Source: Mercurialis annua
Lineage: Eukaryota > Streptophyta > Magnoliopsida > Malpighiales > Euphorbiaceae
Reading direction: 5' to 3'
NCBI RefSeq assembly: GCF_937616625.2
Contig: NC_065574.1
Coordinates: 24,368,501 to 24,432,500 of the forward strand
Length of the DNA stretch: 64,000 nt
Below, piece after piece: positions 20,538-33,400 of this stretch (the first letter of the stretch is position 1; every line of letters begins with the position of its first letter). The notes under the pieces are model-generated. The model ran no database searches. It saw nothing but the letters and a program-made list of their open reading frames with translations, and was not told the DNA's origin. Position numbers and translations under genes: made by a program.

Positions 20538-21252
20538 ACCTGTATATCCTGCAGTGTCTAGGCAGGCACAGAACCAGAATGTGTTTAGTGGACAATGTGG
20601 AAGAGGATATGGTTTTGGTAATCATGGTGGAGGAAGGACCACAGGCGGACGAGTATCTGGAGCGACTACTAGCGGAGGGCAGGCTAGAGTTTTTGCGATC
20701 AATCCTCAGGAGGCGAATGCGGTAGTGCAAGGTATATTTTCAATATCTTCGCATGATGCATCAATTTTATTTGATCCCGGTGCTACGCATTCATTTGTAT
20801 CGTCGAGTTTTGCATTAAAATTAGGAATTCAACCTGTGTTTCTGCAAAACCCATTGTTAGTAGCTACACCTGTGGGCGAAAGCATAGACGTTACTGTAGT
20901 TTATCCGTCGTGTCCTGTGTTAATCGGAGAGTGAGAATTGCTTGCGGATTTGGTGTTGCTTAATGTTTTAGAATTCGACGTCATCCTAGGAATGGATTAG
21001 TTGTCGCGACATTATGCGAATGTGGATTGTAGAGACAAGATAGTGACGTTCCATGCACCTGGAACTGAACTTATCTCTATTCGGGGAGAGAAGTTGGAAA
21101 CCCCAAAGAGTTTAGTCTCGGCTTTGAAAGCGAGGAAGATGTTGCGTAAAGGATGTCAAGGATTTTTAGCTCTGGTACGAGATATTCAGAAGGAAGTTGG
21201 AAATGTGAATGATGTACCAGTAGTGTCGGAGTATTCTGATGTGTTTCCATAA
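20512..21252 (+). pseudogene. Retroviral-type aspartic protease and linker, broken
   Basis: Aspartic protease region of pol, +1 to gag. The active-site loop reads ILFDPGATHSF (catalytic Asp codon at 20773); the family normally has Ser or Thr after the Asp, so the Pro is unusual and probably inactivating. In-frame stops at 20932-20934 (TGA), 20998-21000 (TAG) and 21250-21252 (TAA) interrupt the rest. LEFDVILGMD after the first stop and VVSEYSDVFP before the third are typical of the protease C-terminus and the protease-RT junction. No polyprotein can be made from this copy. Confidence 0.88.
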
Positions 21253-22182
21253 GAGTTACCTGGATTACCACCAGATCGAGAGATTGAATTCTGTATTGAT
21301 CTAGTTCGTGGTACAAGTCCAATATCGATACCTCCGTATCGAATGGCACCAGCAGAACTAAAGGAGTTGAAGGATCAATTAGAAGAGTTGATTGATCGTG
21401 GATTTATACGACCAAGTGTCTCACCTTGGGGAGCACCTGTGTTGTTCGTAAAGAAGAAGGATGGATCAATGAGGCTATGTATAGATTACAGACAACTCAA
21501 TAAGGTCACAATCAAGAATAAGTATCCTTTACCCAGAATTGACGATTTATTCGATCAATTACAAGGAGCGAGGTACTTTTCGAAGATTGATCTGAGGTCT
21601 GGTTATCATCAGTTGAAGATCAGAAATGATGATATTCCAAAGACTGCATTCAGAACAAGATACGGTCATTATGAATTTTTGGTGATGTCATTTGGATTGA
21701 TAAATGCACCAGCGGCTTTCATGTATTTGATAAATCAGATTTTTAAACCGTTTCTAGATCAATTCGTGATAGTGTTCATAGATGATATCTTGATTTATTC
21801 GCGCACAAAGGAGGAGCATGCGCAACACTTAAGGATTGTGTTACAAATTTTGAAAGATCATCAGCTTTATGCCAAATTCTCGAAGTGTGAATTTTGGTTA
21901 GAAGAAGTAGCATTTTTGGGACATGTTGTATCTCAAAGTGGGATTAAGGTAGATCCTAAAAAGATTGAAGCTGTGATGAATTGGAAAAGGCCAAGTTCAG
22001 TGACAGAAATTCGTAGTTTCTTGGGTTTAGCTGGTTATTATAGACGGTTTGTGCAAGACTTTTCTAAGTTGTCTGCACCATTAACTAAGCTGACTCAGAA
22101 GAACGCGAAGTTCATTTGGAATGATCAATGTGAAGTGAGTTTTCAGAAGTTGAAGGAGTGTTTGACAACAGCCCCTGTCTGG
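21253..22182 (+). pseudogene. Reverse transcriptase domain of chromovirus pol
   Basis: Copies element RNA into DNA in the cytoplasmic particle. Same frame as the protease. Recognisable blocks: [81 protein letters not shown], and the catalytic FIDDILIYS (FIDD at 21775-21786), then FLGHVVS and the connection [13 protein letters not shown] itself has no internal stop but lies downstream of three stops. The frame is lost near 22180, a one-base shift at the RNase H boundary. Confidence 0.92.
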
Positions 22183-22560
22183 CATTACCAGAAGGTAGTG
22201 ATGGACTTACAGTCTATTGTGATGCTTCTAGGATCGGGTTAGGATGTGTACTAATGCAACATGGACAAGTTATAGCTTATGCTTCTCGCCAGTTGAAAAA
22301 GCATGAAGTTAATTATCCAACCCATGATCTAGAATTAGCAGCGGTGATTTTCGCATTAAAGATTTGGAGACATTACTTATATGGAGCAAAATGCGGAATA
22401 TTCACTGATCACAAAAGTCTGAAATACATATTTGATCAGAGAGAGTTAAATCTCAGGCAGAGGAGGTGGATGGAGTTGCTAAAGGATTATGACTGTACGA
22501 TACAGTATCATCATGGCAAAGCTAACGTAATGGCTGATGCGTTGAGCAGAAAATCAGCAG
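22183..22560 (+). pseudogene. RNase H domain of chromovirus pol
   Basis: Degrades the RNA strand of the RNA-DNA hybrid. It continues in the next frame after the shift near 22180. Catalytic positions are present: YCDAS (Asp codon 22221), LELAAV, TDHKSL and NVMADALSR. Domain length is normal for Ty3/gypsy. Confidence 0.9.
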
Positions 22561-24136
22561 GAAGTTTAGCTCATATTACTTTAGTTGAGAAGAGGCCAAT
22601 AATTAGAGAAGTGCATTCGTTGTTTGATCAAGGAGTTCAATTAGAGGTTTCGTATTTGGGGAGTTTGTTAGCTCAAATTACGATTAAACCTACATTGAAT
22701 GATCAGATTAAGGAACTTCAGACAATGGATCCTCAACTAAAGCATGTTATTGCAGAAGTTCAAAAGGGAATGAACTCTGAATACAATATCAAAGGGGGTA
22801 TTCTGAAATTTGGTACTAGGGTGTGCGTACCAAATGTAGAGGAATTGAAACAGAGAATTATGATGGAGGCAAATGGATCTAAGTATAGTGTTCATCCTGG
22901 TTCTACCAAGATGTATCACGATGTTAAGCAGATGTATTGGTGGAATGGTATGAAACGGGATATAGCAGAATTTGTTGCTAAGTGTCCGATATGCCAACAA
23001 GTGAAGTTGGAACATCAGAGACCATTTGGATTTTTGCAACAATTACCAATACCAGAATGGAAATGGGAAAGAATAACCATGGATTTTGTCGTTGGGTTGC
23101 CTAAGTCGCAACATGGTTTTGATTCGATATGGGTTATCGTTGATCGAATGACAAAGTCGGCTCATTTCATTCCGATCAAGGTTACCTATACAGCAGCAAA
23201 ATTGGCACAGATTTATATTGACAAAGTAGTCAGTTTACATGGAGTTCTGTGTCAATTGTGTCTGATCGAGGATCAGTTTTTACATCCCGATTTTGGCAAA
23301 GTCTGCAAGAGGCTTTAGGAACGCGTTTAGATTTCAGTACAGCGTTTCATCCCCAAACAGATGGACAGTCTGAAAGGACTATCCTGACTTTGGAGGATAT
23401 GTTAAGAATGTGCGTTTTAGATTTCGGAGGCCATTGGGATGAGTACCTACCGTTAGTAGAGTTTTCATATAACAATAGTTATCATTCCAGTATCGAAATG
23501 GCACCGTATGAGGTGTTATATGGACGTAATTGTAGATCTCCAATTTATTGGGAGGAAGTTGGAGAAAGAAAGTTGACAGGAGCTGAAATAGTACAGATTA
23601 CATCTGAGAAAGTTCCGTTGATTAAGCAACGTTTAGAAAGTGCATTTAGTCGGCAAAAGAGCTATGCTGATGCGAAAAGAAAAGATGTAGAATTTCAAAT
23701 CGGAGATTTTGTGTTCCTTAAAATATCACCTATAAAAGGTGTAATCCGATTTGGAAAGAAAGGAAAGCTAGCGCCGAGATATGCAGGGCCTTATGAGATT
23801 ATTGAGCGAATAGGAACGGTAGCTTATAAGTTAGCATTATCGTCTGAGATGTCACAAGTACATCTAGTGTTTCACGTGTCGATGCTTAGGAAGTATATTC
23901 CCGACCCTCATAGAATAATTCAACCTCAAGAGGTTGAGATAGACGAGGAGCTATCTTATGAGAAAGAACCTGTAGAAATTGTGGATACCCAGATTAGAAA
24001 ACTCCGTAGTAAGGAGATACCTATGGTAAAAGTGCTCTGGAGGAGCCGTACAATTGAGGACTGTACGTGGAAAACAGAGGCAGATATGCGGAAAGGATAT
24101 CCCCACTTGTTTGCTCAAGGTAATAGTTTGTTTTGA
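22561..24136 (+). pseudogene. Integrase with C-terminal chromodomain, frameshifted
   Basis: Inserts element DNA into chromatin. The zinc-binding HHCC region covers about 22889-23000 ([11 protein letters not shown] to CPICQ). The DDE core has TMDFV (Asp 23082), SDRG (Asp 23264) and SERT (Glu 23372), with D-35-E spacing as expected. A one-base frame change near 23246-23252 separates the first Asp from the other two. The GPY-type region follows ([18 protein letters not shown]). The C-terminus, about 23960-24110, is a chromodomain-like segment ([33 protein letters not shown]) ending YPHLF. Such chromodomains direct integration toward heterochromatin, which fits the satellite location. Stop at 24134-24136. 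Confidence 0.9.
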
Positions 24137-24156
24137 AATTCGAGGACGAATTTCTT

Positions 24157-24171
24157 ATAAGGAGGGGTGAA
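24157..24171 (+). other. Polypurine tract, chromovirus
   Basis: ATAAGGAGGGGTGAA directly before the 3' LTR. CGAGGACGA lies 8 bp upstream, the same motif as in the LARD-like element. Confidence 0.88.
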
Positions 24172-26226
24172 TGTAATACCCCGTAAAATTATTAGTGTTT
24201 ATTTTCGTGTGTGTCAAATTTTAATTAATTAGGACCTCGAAAATAGTGAATAAATTCATCTCATGAATTTATAAGGGTGAAAATGTGAATTGGAGTGTGT
24301 TTTCCCTTAAGTGTAATTTTTGGCAATTTTTCGTGACAAAAGTGAATTTTGCGATTTTTCACTAAAAACCGTCAAAATAATTATTTTAATTATTTTTAAT
24401 GGCTCAAAAATATTTTAATTCAGCCCATATATTATGTTTTAATGTTTTTGAGTATTTGAAAAAGTTGAATTTATTTTGCCCCTAGAGTTCGAATTATTTA
24501 CAAAAATGCCATAATGGCAAACTTGTAAATAAGTGAATCATGAGCCATAATATCTAGATATTACTATGACTCTTCTTCTTCCCCAAGCAAATACTTTGCC
24601 TTCTCCATTTGTGTGGGTGCCGAATTCTCCCTTGACCAAAGCATAACTTTTTATTCTTTAATTTTCTCACAAAAATTCCTTAATAAAAAACGTAGCAAAT
24701 TTCCCGTAGATTATTAATCTATCTTTGCATGTACGATCAAGGTGAATTTCAAAGTTCAAAACCTTACTTTTATTTGCTGATGTTGGTTGAGTCTTAGAAA
24801 CATACTTAGGATAGTTTAAAAATGGTGTTTCATGGATGATTAACTAGTTTTAATTGTTGTTTATGTGGGTTTCGGTTTTAAATTGATTTTTTCGTGAAAT
24901 TAAATTATTTATTTTATTTTCTGGGCTGATCTATCTGATGAGGTTAAAATATGCTTTAAATTGAAATTTTTATGGATTAAAAATGTTAATTAGTTCGGGT
25001 ATTAATTTAGTGATACAAGTTTCGATTTTTAATGTTTTTAAAAGCTTAAAAATCGCTTAAATATGGGTAAATCAATTGATTTTTAATTTCTGAAAATAAT
25101 TTTTATTTATGGATGAGTTATATTTGTGGATGATGATGAATAAGTGTTTATTTAAGAATTTTTAATGGTTTATTAACCGGGTTAAATTTTTGATAATGTT
25201 TATTCGGTAAAAATTGTTTAAAAAGGGTATTTTCGTCATTTTAAAATTCTGGGCAGAAACTATTCATGAAAAATTATGAAATATGTTTGATAATTATTTG
25301 TGGAGTTTAAATGATTTTTTGGAGAAGTGTTTTGACAGATTAATAATCGGTTTTTATTATTAATAGTTATTTCGGTTTTAATTGTTAAAATAATGAAAAA
25401 TAATTATTTTATAATTTTGGACTGCTGTAATTACAAGATGAAAATTAAAAATGTATTTGAAATTAATTTTGGTGAATTTCGGTATAAAAATGGCTTAAAT
25501 GGATTTTTAAGCGTTTTTAGCGTTTTTGAGTTTTCCGGCCAAAACCACCGGAATACGGTGACCGAAATGTGAGTAGAGGGGATAGAGCATGGTGGCTCAG
25601 TCCAAAGCTCAGTTGGCAGCAGTTAGTGCCGAAATGATTTTGGCAGAAAATAAGGGGGGCCGAGCCCCAGGTCAAAAATATTTTACGGAAAAATATTTTT
25701 GGTTATTTATGAATTGTGGTATATTGTTGAGATTTTTTAAAAATGTATTTTTAGAGAATTATGTGAATTGAATGTGTGTTAGAATTATATGGAGTTATAA
25801 TTCTATGTTTATTTAATGAAATAAATAAACTATGTGGTGTATCGTATTGAAATACGATGACACGGAAAGAGACAGTCGGAATCAAATTTGGTTATGTGAT
25901 TATGTGGTTTATTTGGTTGAGTCGGTCTAGAGTTTATCCTAGAATTTAGAGTTAATACATTTATTAATGTTTAATCTCTAAATTAGATCTAGCGAATTTT
26001 GTTGCGGAAACCGGCGAACGAAGGTTTTGATATTCGACGGGTGATATTTTTAAATTTGGAATAAGCGAGTACTGTGAGTGTGTTTACAACTTATACTGCT
26101 AAATATTAGTATTAAAACGAACTGCTTTACATGATTTGCAAATGCTTTATTTTATTTTGAATTTAAATCGCATGAACTATTAGACATAGTTTTGAAACCG
26201 ATTTAGATTCATTGAAACATGCTTAG

Positions 26227-26241
26227 TATTGGGCGGCAATA
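26227..26241 (+). other. Conserved GG-loop hairpin, chromovirus 3' LTR
   Basis: TATTG and CAATA arms around GGCGG, as at 17825-17839, followed by GTGCTGTGTGATCAC. Confidence 0.65.
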
Positions 26242-27015
26242 GTGCTGTGTGATCACAGGTATTGCATTTAGAATGGGTTGCATGTGAATGTGCTGTGTGA
26301 ATCCTGGCGACGGCCTGGAAAGTCAGGCGACGGCCTAGACTCTGTGTGAACAGATCTTCAGAGGCAACAGAATATAGACGACCAAAGGCAGTAAAGAGAA
26401 ACTGCCGAGATCTGAGAGGTTGAACCTTTTCAAAAAGTAAAATGGCGACAGTATATATGTACCGCCGAAATCTGTTGTATGGTGGAAGAGTCTAAAGACC
26501 TTCACATACGTAAAAGATGAATGATCAGATTTGACGGGCTAGAGTACAAAAAGAAATGAATAAATACGGCCATGAAAAGGTTAACCCGTAATGTGGTGAA
26601 ATGATGTGGAATATTTATGTTTCCTGTTTTGAAAGCATATAGGAACATGAATCATGGTTTAGGGTTTCATATGAATCGGTAATCTGGAATGCATTGCTTT
26701 CATATTAATGTTTATTAGTACATGTTGTACGCATTCACTCAGTTTTTATAACTGACCCCGTTGAATTTATAATTTTTACAGGCGAGTAGTTTGAAGTTTG
26801 GATTTCCAATTTCTTGTTCCGGAAATTCCTAGCTTGAATAAAGTGAGAATGACTTTTCCTTATTGTGTCTAGAGTTGCAGTAGCTAGAATAATTAACGGT
26901 GATACCTTAGTAGTCGTTGGACTTATTTATGCTTTATATTTTATAACGCTTAAACTCTGATAATATGTAATATGTGAATGCTGTGCGAAAGTCCGACCGA
27001 CTGCACGAGTATAAA

Positions 27016-27224
27016 ATGCGACGAACGCATCTGCATAGTGAAATGCAGTTAAATCCATAATGAAATGGTATGCATAATGAAGTGCAGTTAAATCTATAAT
27101 GAGATGGTCTGCATAATGAAATGCGGTTAAGTCCATAATGAAATGGCATGCATAGTGAAATGCAGTAATTACCATAGTAAGGTGGTATGCATAATGAGAT
27201 GCATGATAAACCATAATGAAATGG
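27016..27224 (+). repeat. Minisatellite of alternating hairpins, chromovirus 3' LTR
   Basis: Counterpart of 18615-18823 with the same two hairpin types and AATGAA-type loops. Several substitutions separate the two LTR copies, some of which break a pair. Confidence 0.85.
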
Positions 27225-27451
27225 TTTTGAAAACTAAAATGCAATAATTAAAGAGAAAATTATGTGCATGTTTTAAATGGTAATTTTTATTAGAACGTTT
27301 TAAACTGCGATTTTAAAATGTTCGAAAATGATTTGAATTCCGCGAAAAATTTTAAGTGATTTTTAATGTATTTTTAAGGCTTGCTACGGGTTTCGGAGCA
27401 ACCACTCCCATTCCCTAGCGCCGGTCTCGACTCCGAGATAGGGTCGTGACA

Positions 27452-30400
27452 GTTAACGTTTGGCTTCTATCCCTAAAAATGTGAAATATTTGGATTTTTT
27501 TTGAAACGTTTGAAAGGTTTGGCTTAAATTGTTAAAAAGGTGAAATGTTTGGATTTATTTTGTAATGTTTGTAAACGTTTGTTTTTATTTGCTATAAAGG
27601 AGAAACGTTTGGATTTTTTTCGTAACGTTTGTAAACGTGTGGCCAAAATTGCTAAAAAGGTGAAACATTTGGATTTGTTTCGTAACGTTTGTAAACGTTT
27701 GGCTTAAATCGCTAAAAATGAAAAACGTTTGAATTAAATTGCTAAAAAGGTGAAACATTTGAATTTGTTTTGTAACGTTTGTTAACGTTTGGCTCAAATA
27801 GCTATAAAGGTTAAACATTTGGATTTGTTTTGGAACGTTTGTAAACGTTTGGCTTAAATCGCTATAAAGGTGAAACATTTGGATTTGTTTCGTAACGTTT
27901 GTAAACGTTTGGCTTAAATCGCTAAAAAAGTGAAACGTTTGGATTTGTTTTGAAAGGTGTGTAAACGTTTGGCTTAAATCGCTAAAAAGGTGAAACGTTT
28001 GGCTTAGTTTTGTATCGTTTGTAAACGTTTCGCTTAAATCGCTAAATAGGGGAAAGGTTTGGATTTGTTTCGTAACGTTTGTAAACGTTTGGTTTAAACT
28101 GCTAAAAAGGTGAAACAGTTTTATTTGTTTCGTAATGTTTGTGTTAACGTTTGGCTTAAATCGCTAAAAAGGGGAAACTGTTGGCTTTGTTTTGTAACGT
28201 TTGTAATCGTTTGGCTTAAATCGCTAAAAAGGCGAAACGTTTGGATTTGATTCGTAACGTTTGTAAACGTTAGGTTTTGTTATGTAACGTTTGTAAACGT
28301 TTTGCTTATATCACTAAAAAGGTGAAACGTTTGGATTTGTTTTGTAACGTTTGTAAACATTTGGCTTAAATCGCTAAAAAGGTGAAACGATTGGATTTGT
28401 TTTGTAACGTTTGTAAACGTTTGGCTCAAATTGCTAAAAAAGTGAAACGTTTGGATTTGTTTTGAAATGTTTGTAAACGTTTGGCTTAAATTGTTAACAA
28501 GGGGAAACGTTTGAATTTGTTTCGTAACATTTGTAAACGTTTGGATTTGTTTTGTAACGTTTGTAAACGTTTGGCTTAAATCGCTAAAAAATGTGAAACG
28601 CTTGCATTTGTTTTGTAATGTTTGTAAACGTTTGGCTTATATCGTTAAAAAGGGGAAATCGCTAAAAAGATGACACGTTTGGTTTTGTTTTGAAATGTTT
28701 GTAAACGTTTGGCTTAAATTGTTAACAAGGGGAAACGTTTGAATTTGTTTCGTAACGTTTGTAAACGTTCGGATTTGTTTTGTAACGTTTGTAAACGTTT
28801 GGCTTATATCGTTAAAAAGGGGAAACGTTTGGATTTCTCTTGTAACGTTTGTAAATGTTTGGCTCAAATTGCTTAAAATGGGAAACGTTTGGATTTGTGT
28901 TGTAACGTTTGTAAACGTTTGGCTTAAATCGCTAAAAAATTGAAACATTTGAATTTTTTTTCGTAACGTTTGGATATGATTCGTAACGTTTGTTAACCTT
29001 TGGCTTCAATCGCTAAAAATGTGAAACATTTGGATTTTTTTTGAAACGTTTGAAACGTTTGGCTTAAATTGTTAAAAAGGTGAAACGTTTGGCTCAAATT
29101 GCTGAAAAGGTGAAACGTTTGGATTTGTTTTGTAATGTTTGTAAACGTTTGTTTTTAATTGCTGTAAAGGGGAAACGATTGGATTTTTTTCGTATCGTTT
29201 GTAAACGTGTGGCTCAAATTGCTAAAAAGGTGAAACGTTTGGATTTGTTTCGTAACGTTTGTAAATGTTTGGCTTAATTCGCTAAAAATGGGAAACGTTT
29301 GAATTAAATTGCTAAAAAGTTGAAACATTTGGATTTGTTTTGTAATGTTTGTAAATGTTTGGCTCAAACGTTTGGATTTCTTTCGGAACGTTTGTAAACG
29401 TTTGGCTTAAATCGCTATAAAGGTGAAACATTTGGATTTGTTTCGTAACATTTGTAAACGTTTGGCTTAAATAGCTAAAAAAGGGAAACGTTTGGATTTG
29501 TTTTGAAATGTGTGTAAACGTTTGGCTTAAATCGCTAAAAAGGTGAAACGTTTGGCTTAGTTTTGTATCGTTTGTAAACGTTTCGCTTAAATCGCTAAAA
29601 AGGGGAAGGTTTGGATTTGTTTCGCAACGTTCGTAAACGTTTAGTTTAAACTGCTAAAAGGGTGAAACATTTGGATTTGTTTCGTAATGTTTGTGTCAAC
29701 GTTAGGCTTAAATAGCTAAAAAGGGGAAACATTTGGCTTTGTTTTGTAACGTTTGTAATCGTTTGGCTAAAATCGCTAAAAAGGTGAAACGTTTGGATTT
29801 GTTTCGTAACGTTTGTAAACGTTTGGTTTTGTTCTGTAGCGTTTGTAAACGTTTGGCTTATATCACTAAAACGGTGAAACGTTTGGATTTTTTTTGTAAC
29901 GTTTTTAAACATTTGGCTGAAATCGCTAAAAAGGTGAACTGTTTGGATTTGTTTTATAACATTTGTAAACGTTTGGCTCAAATTGCTAAAAAAAGTGAAA
30001 CTATTGGATTTGTTTCGTAAACGTTTGGCTTCAATCGCTAAAAAGGTGAAACATTTGGTTTTGTTTTGAAATGTTTATAAACGTTTGGCTTAAATTGCTA
30101 AAAAGGTGAAACGTTTGAATTTGTTTCGTAACGTTTGTAAACGTTAGAATTTGTTTTGTAACGTTTGTAAACGTTTGACTTAAATCGCTAAAAAATGTGA
30201 AACTCTTGGATTTGTTTTGTAACGTTTGTAAACGTTTGGCTTAAATTGTTAAAAAGGGGAAACGTTTGGATTTCTTTTGTAACGTTTGTAAACGTTTGGC
30301 TCAAATTGCTTAAAATGGGAAACGTTTGGATTTGTTTTGTAACGTTTGTAAATGTTTGGCTTAAATCGCTAAAAAAGTGAAACATTTGGATTTTTTTCGT

Positions 30401-33400
30401 AACGTTTGGATTTGTTTCATAAACTTTGGATATGATTCGTAACGTTTGTTAACCTTTGGCTTCAATCGCTAAAAATATGAAACATTTGGATTTTTTTTGA
30501 AACGTTTGAAACGTGTGGCTTAAATTGTTAAAAGGTTAAACGTTTGGCTCAAATTGCTGAAAAGGTGAAACGTTTGGATTTGTTTTGTAATGTTTGTAAA
30601 CGTTTGTTTTTAATTGCTATAAAAGGGAAATGTTTGGATTTTTTTCTCGTAACGTTTGTAAACGTGTGGTTCAAATTGCTAAAAAGGTGAAACGTTTTGA
30701 TTTGTTTCATAATGTTTGTAAACGTTTGGCTTAAATCTCTAAAAATGGAAAACGTTTGAATTAAATTGCTAAAAAGGTGAAACATTTGGATTTGTTTTGT
30801 AACGTTTGTAAACGTTTGGATCAAATTGCTATAAAGGTTAAACATTTGTATTTGTTTCGGAACGTTTGTAACTGTTTGTCTTAAATCGCTATAAAGGTGA
30901 AACATTTGGATTTGTTTCGTAACGTTTATAAGCGTTTGGCTTAAAGCGCTAAAAAAGTGAAACGTTTGGATTTGTTTTGAAACGTGTGTAAACGTTTGGC
31001 TTAAATCGCTAAAAAGGTGAAACGTTTGGCTTAGTTTTGTATCGTTTGTAAACATTTCGCTTAAATCGCTAAAAAGGGGAAAGGTTTGGATTTGTTTCGT
31101 AAGGTTTGTAAACGTTTGGTTTAAACTGCTAAAAAGGTGATTCATTTGGATTTGTTGCGTAATGTTTGTGTCAACGTTTGGCTTAAATCGCTAAAAATGG
31201 GAAACGTTTGGCTTTGTTTTGTAACGTTTGTAATCGTTTGGCTTAAATCGCTAAGAAGGTGAAACGTTTGGATTTGTTTCGTAACCTTTGTAAACGTTTG
31301 GTTTTGTTCTGTAACGTTTGTTAACGTTTGCCTTATATCACTAAAAAGGTGAAACATTTGTATTTGTTTTGTAACGTTTGTAAACATTTGGCTTAAATTG
31401 CTAAAAAGGTGAAACGTTTGGATTTGTTTTGTAACGTTTGGCTCAAATTGCTAAAAAAGTGAAACGTTTGGATTTGTTTCGTAAACGTTTGGCTTCAATC
31501 GCTAAAAAGGTGAAACGTTTGGTTTTATTTTGAAATGTTTGTAAAGGTTTGGCTTAAATTGCTAAAAAGGGGAAACGTTTGAATTTGTTTCGTAACGTTT
31601 GTAAACGTTTGGATTTGTTTTGTTACGTTTGTAAACGTTTGGCTTAAATCGCTAAAAAATGTGAAACTCTTGGATTTGTTTTGTAATGTTTGTAAACATT
31701 TGGGTTAAATCGTTAAAAAGGGGAAATGTTTGGATTTCTTTTGTAACGTCTGTAAACATTTGGCTCAAATTGCTTAAAATGGGAAACGTTTGGATTTGTT
31801 TTGTAACGTTTGTAAACGTTTGGCTTAAATCGCTAGAAAAGGGAAATATTTGGAATTTTTTTCATAACGTTTGGATTTGTTTTGTAACGTTTGGATATGA
31901 TTCGTAACGTTTGTTAATGTTTGGCTTCAATCGCTAAAAATGTGAAACATTTGGATTGTTTTGAAACGTTTCAAACGTTTGGCTTAAATTGTTAAAAAGG
32001 TGAAACGTTTGGCTCAAATTGCTGAAAAGGTGAAACGTTTGGATTTGTTTTGTAATGTTTGTAAACGTTTATTTTTAATTGCTATAAAGGGGAAACGTTT
32101 GGATTTTTTTCGTAACGTTTGTAAACGTTTGGCTTAAATCGCTAAAAATGGGAAACGTTTGAATTAAATTGCTAAAAAGGTGAAACATTTGGATTTGTTT
32201 TGTAACCTTTGTAAACGTTTGGCTCAAATTGCTATAAAGGTTAAACATTTGGATTTGTTATGGAACGTTTGTAAACGTTTGGCTTCAATCGCTAAAAAGG
32301 TGAAACGTTTGGATTTGTTTTGTAACGTTTGCAAACGTTTGGCTTAAATCGCAAAAAAGGTGAAACATTTTAAAAAATTTCGTAACGTTTGTAAATGTTT
32401 GGATTCAATCGCTCAAAAGGTGAAACATTTGGATTTGTTTCGTAACGTTTTAAACGTTTGGATTTTTTTTGAAACGTTTGTAAATGTTTGGCTTAAATCG
32501 CTAAAAAGGGGAAACATTTGGATTTGTTTTTGTAACTTTTATAAACGTTTGACTTTAATCGCTAAAAAGGTGAAACGTTTGGATTTGTTTTGTAACGTTT
32601 ATAAACATTTGGCTTAAATCGCTAAAAGGCTGAAACGTTTGGATTTGATTTGTGACGTTTGTAAACGTTTGGCTTACATGGCTAAAAAGGTGAAACGTTT
32701 GGATTTTTTTCGTAACGTTTGTAAACGTTTGGTTTTGTTTTATAACGTTTGTAAACGTTTGGCTTAAATTGCTAAAAAAGTGAAACGTGTGGATTTGTTT
32801 TGTAACTTTTGTAAACGGTTGGCTTAAATCACTAAGAAAGTGAAACGCTTGGATTTGTTTCGAAACGATTTAAACTCTTAGATTAAACTGCTAAAAAGGT
32901 GAAACGTTTGGATTTGTTTCGAAACATTTTAAACATTTGGTTTTGTTTCGTAACGTGTGTAAACGTTTGGCTTCAATCGCTAAAAAGGTGAAACGTTTGA
33001 TTTTTTTCGTAACGTTTTAAACATTTGTTTCGTAACGTTTGTAAATGTTTGACTTAAATTGCTAAAAAGGTGAAACATTTGGTCTTATTTTGTAACGTTT
33101 ATAAACGTTTAGCTTAAATCGCTAAAAAGGTGAAACATTTGGTTTTATTTTGTAATGTTTGTAAACATTTGGCTTAAATCCCTAAAAAAGTGAAACGTTT
33201 GGATTTGTTTTGTTTCATTTGTAAACTTTTGGTTTAAATTGCTAAAGAGGTGAAACGTTTGGATTTTTTTCGTAACATTGTAAACGTTTGGCTTCAATCG
33301 CTAAAAAGGGGAAACATTTGGCTTTGTTTTGTAACGTTTTAAACGTTTGCTTTTGTTTGATAAAATAGTGAAACGTTTGGATTTGTTTAGTAACGTTTTA

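Larger units (their letters stand above)
3191..27451 (+). mobile_element. Ty3/gypsy chromovirus (Tekay/Del-like), interrupted by nested insertions
   Basis: Complete LTR retrotransposon in architecture: 5' LTR (split), initiator-Met primer site, gag, protease, RT, RNase H, integrase with C-terminal chromodomain, polypurine tract, 3' LTR, flanked by GTTAA duplications. Without the nested DNA it is about 11.7 kb. The domain order with integrase after RNase H defines Ty3/gypsy. The C-terminal chromodomain and LTRs of about 3.3 kb suggest the Tekay/Del lineage; the lineage name is inference. Over the first 614 bp the two LTRs differ at roughly 15 places, so it is clearly older than the element nested in it. 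Three stops and three frame changes make this copy non-functional. Confidence 0.95.
24172..27451 (+). repeat. Chromovirus 3' LTR
   Basis: 3280 bp, TGTAATACCCCG to GGGTCGTGACA, uninterrupted. It shows the ancestral state at both nested-insertion boundaries: the sequence GATGTTGGTTGAG near 24780 is intact here. Carries the hairpin 26227-26241, minisatellite 27016-27224 and terminal block 27378-27451. Followed by GTTAA. Confidence 0.97.

Noticed and set aside
30549..31145. 198-codon reverse-strand open frame in the satellite, and many similar ones on both strands
   Set aside because: Translates to a decayed 20-residue repeat imposed by the 60-bp unit; no start context, domain or independent evidence of coding.
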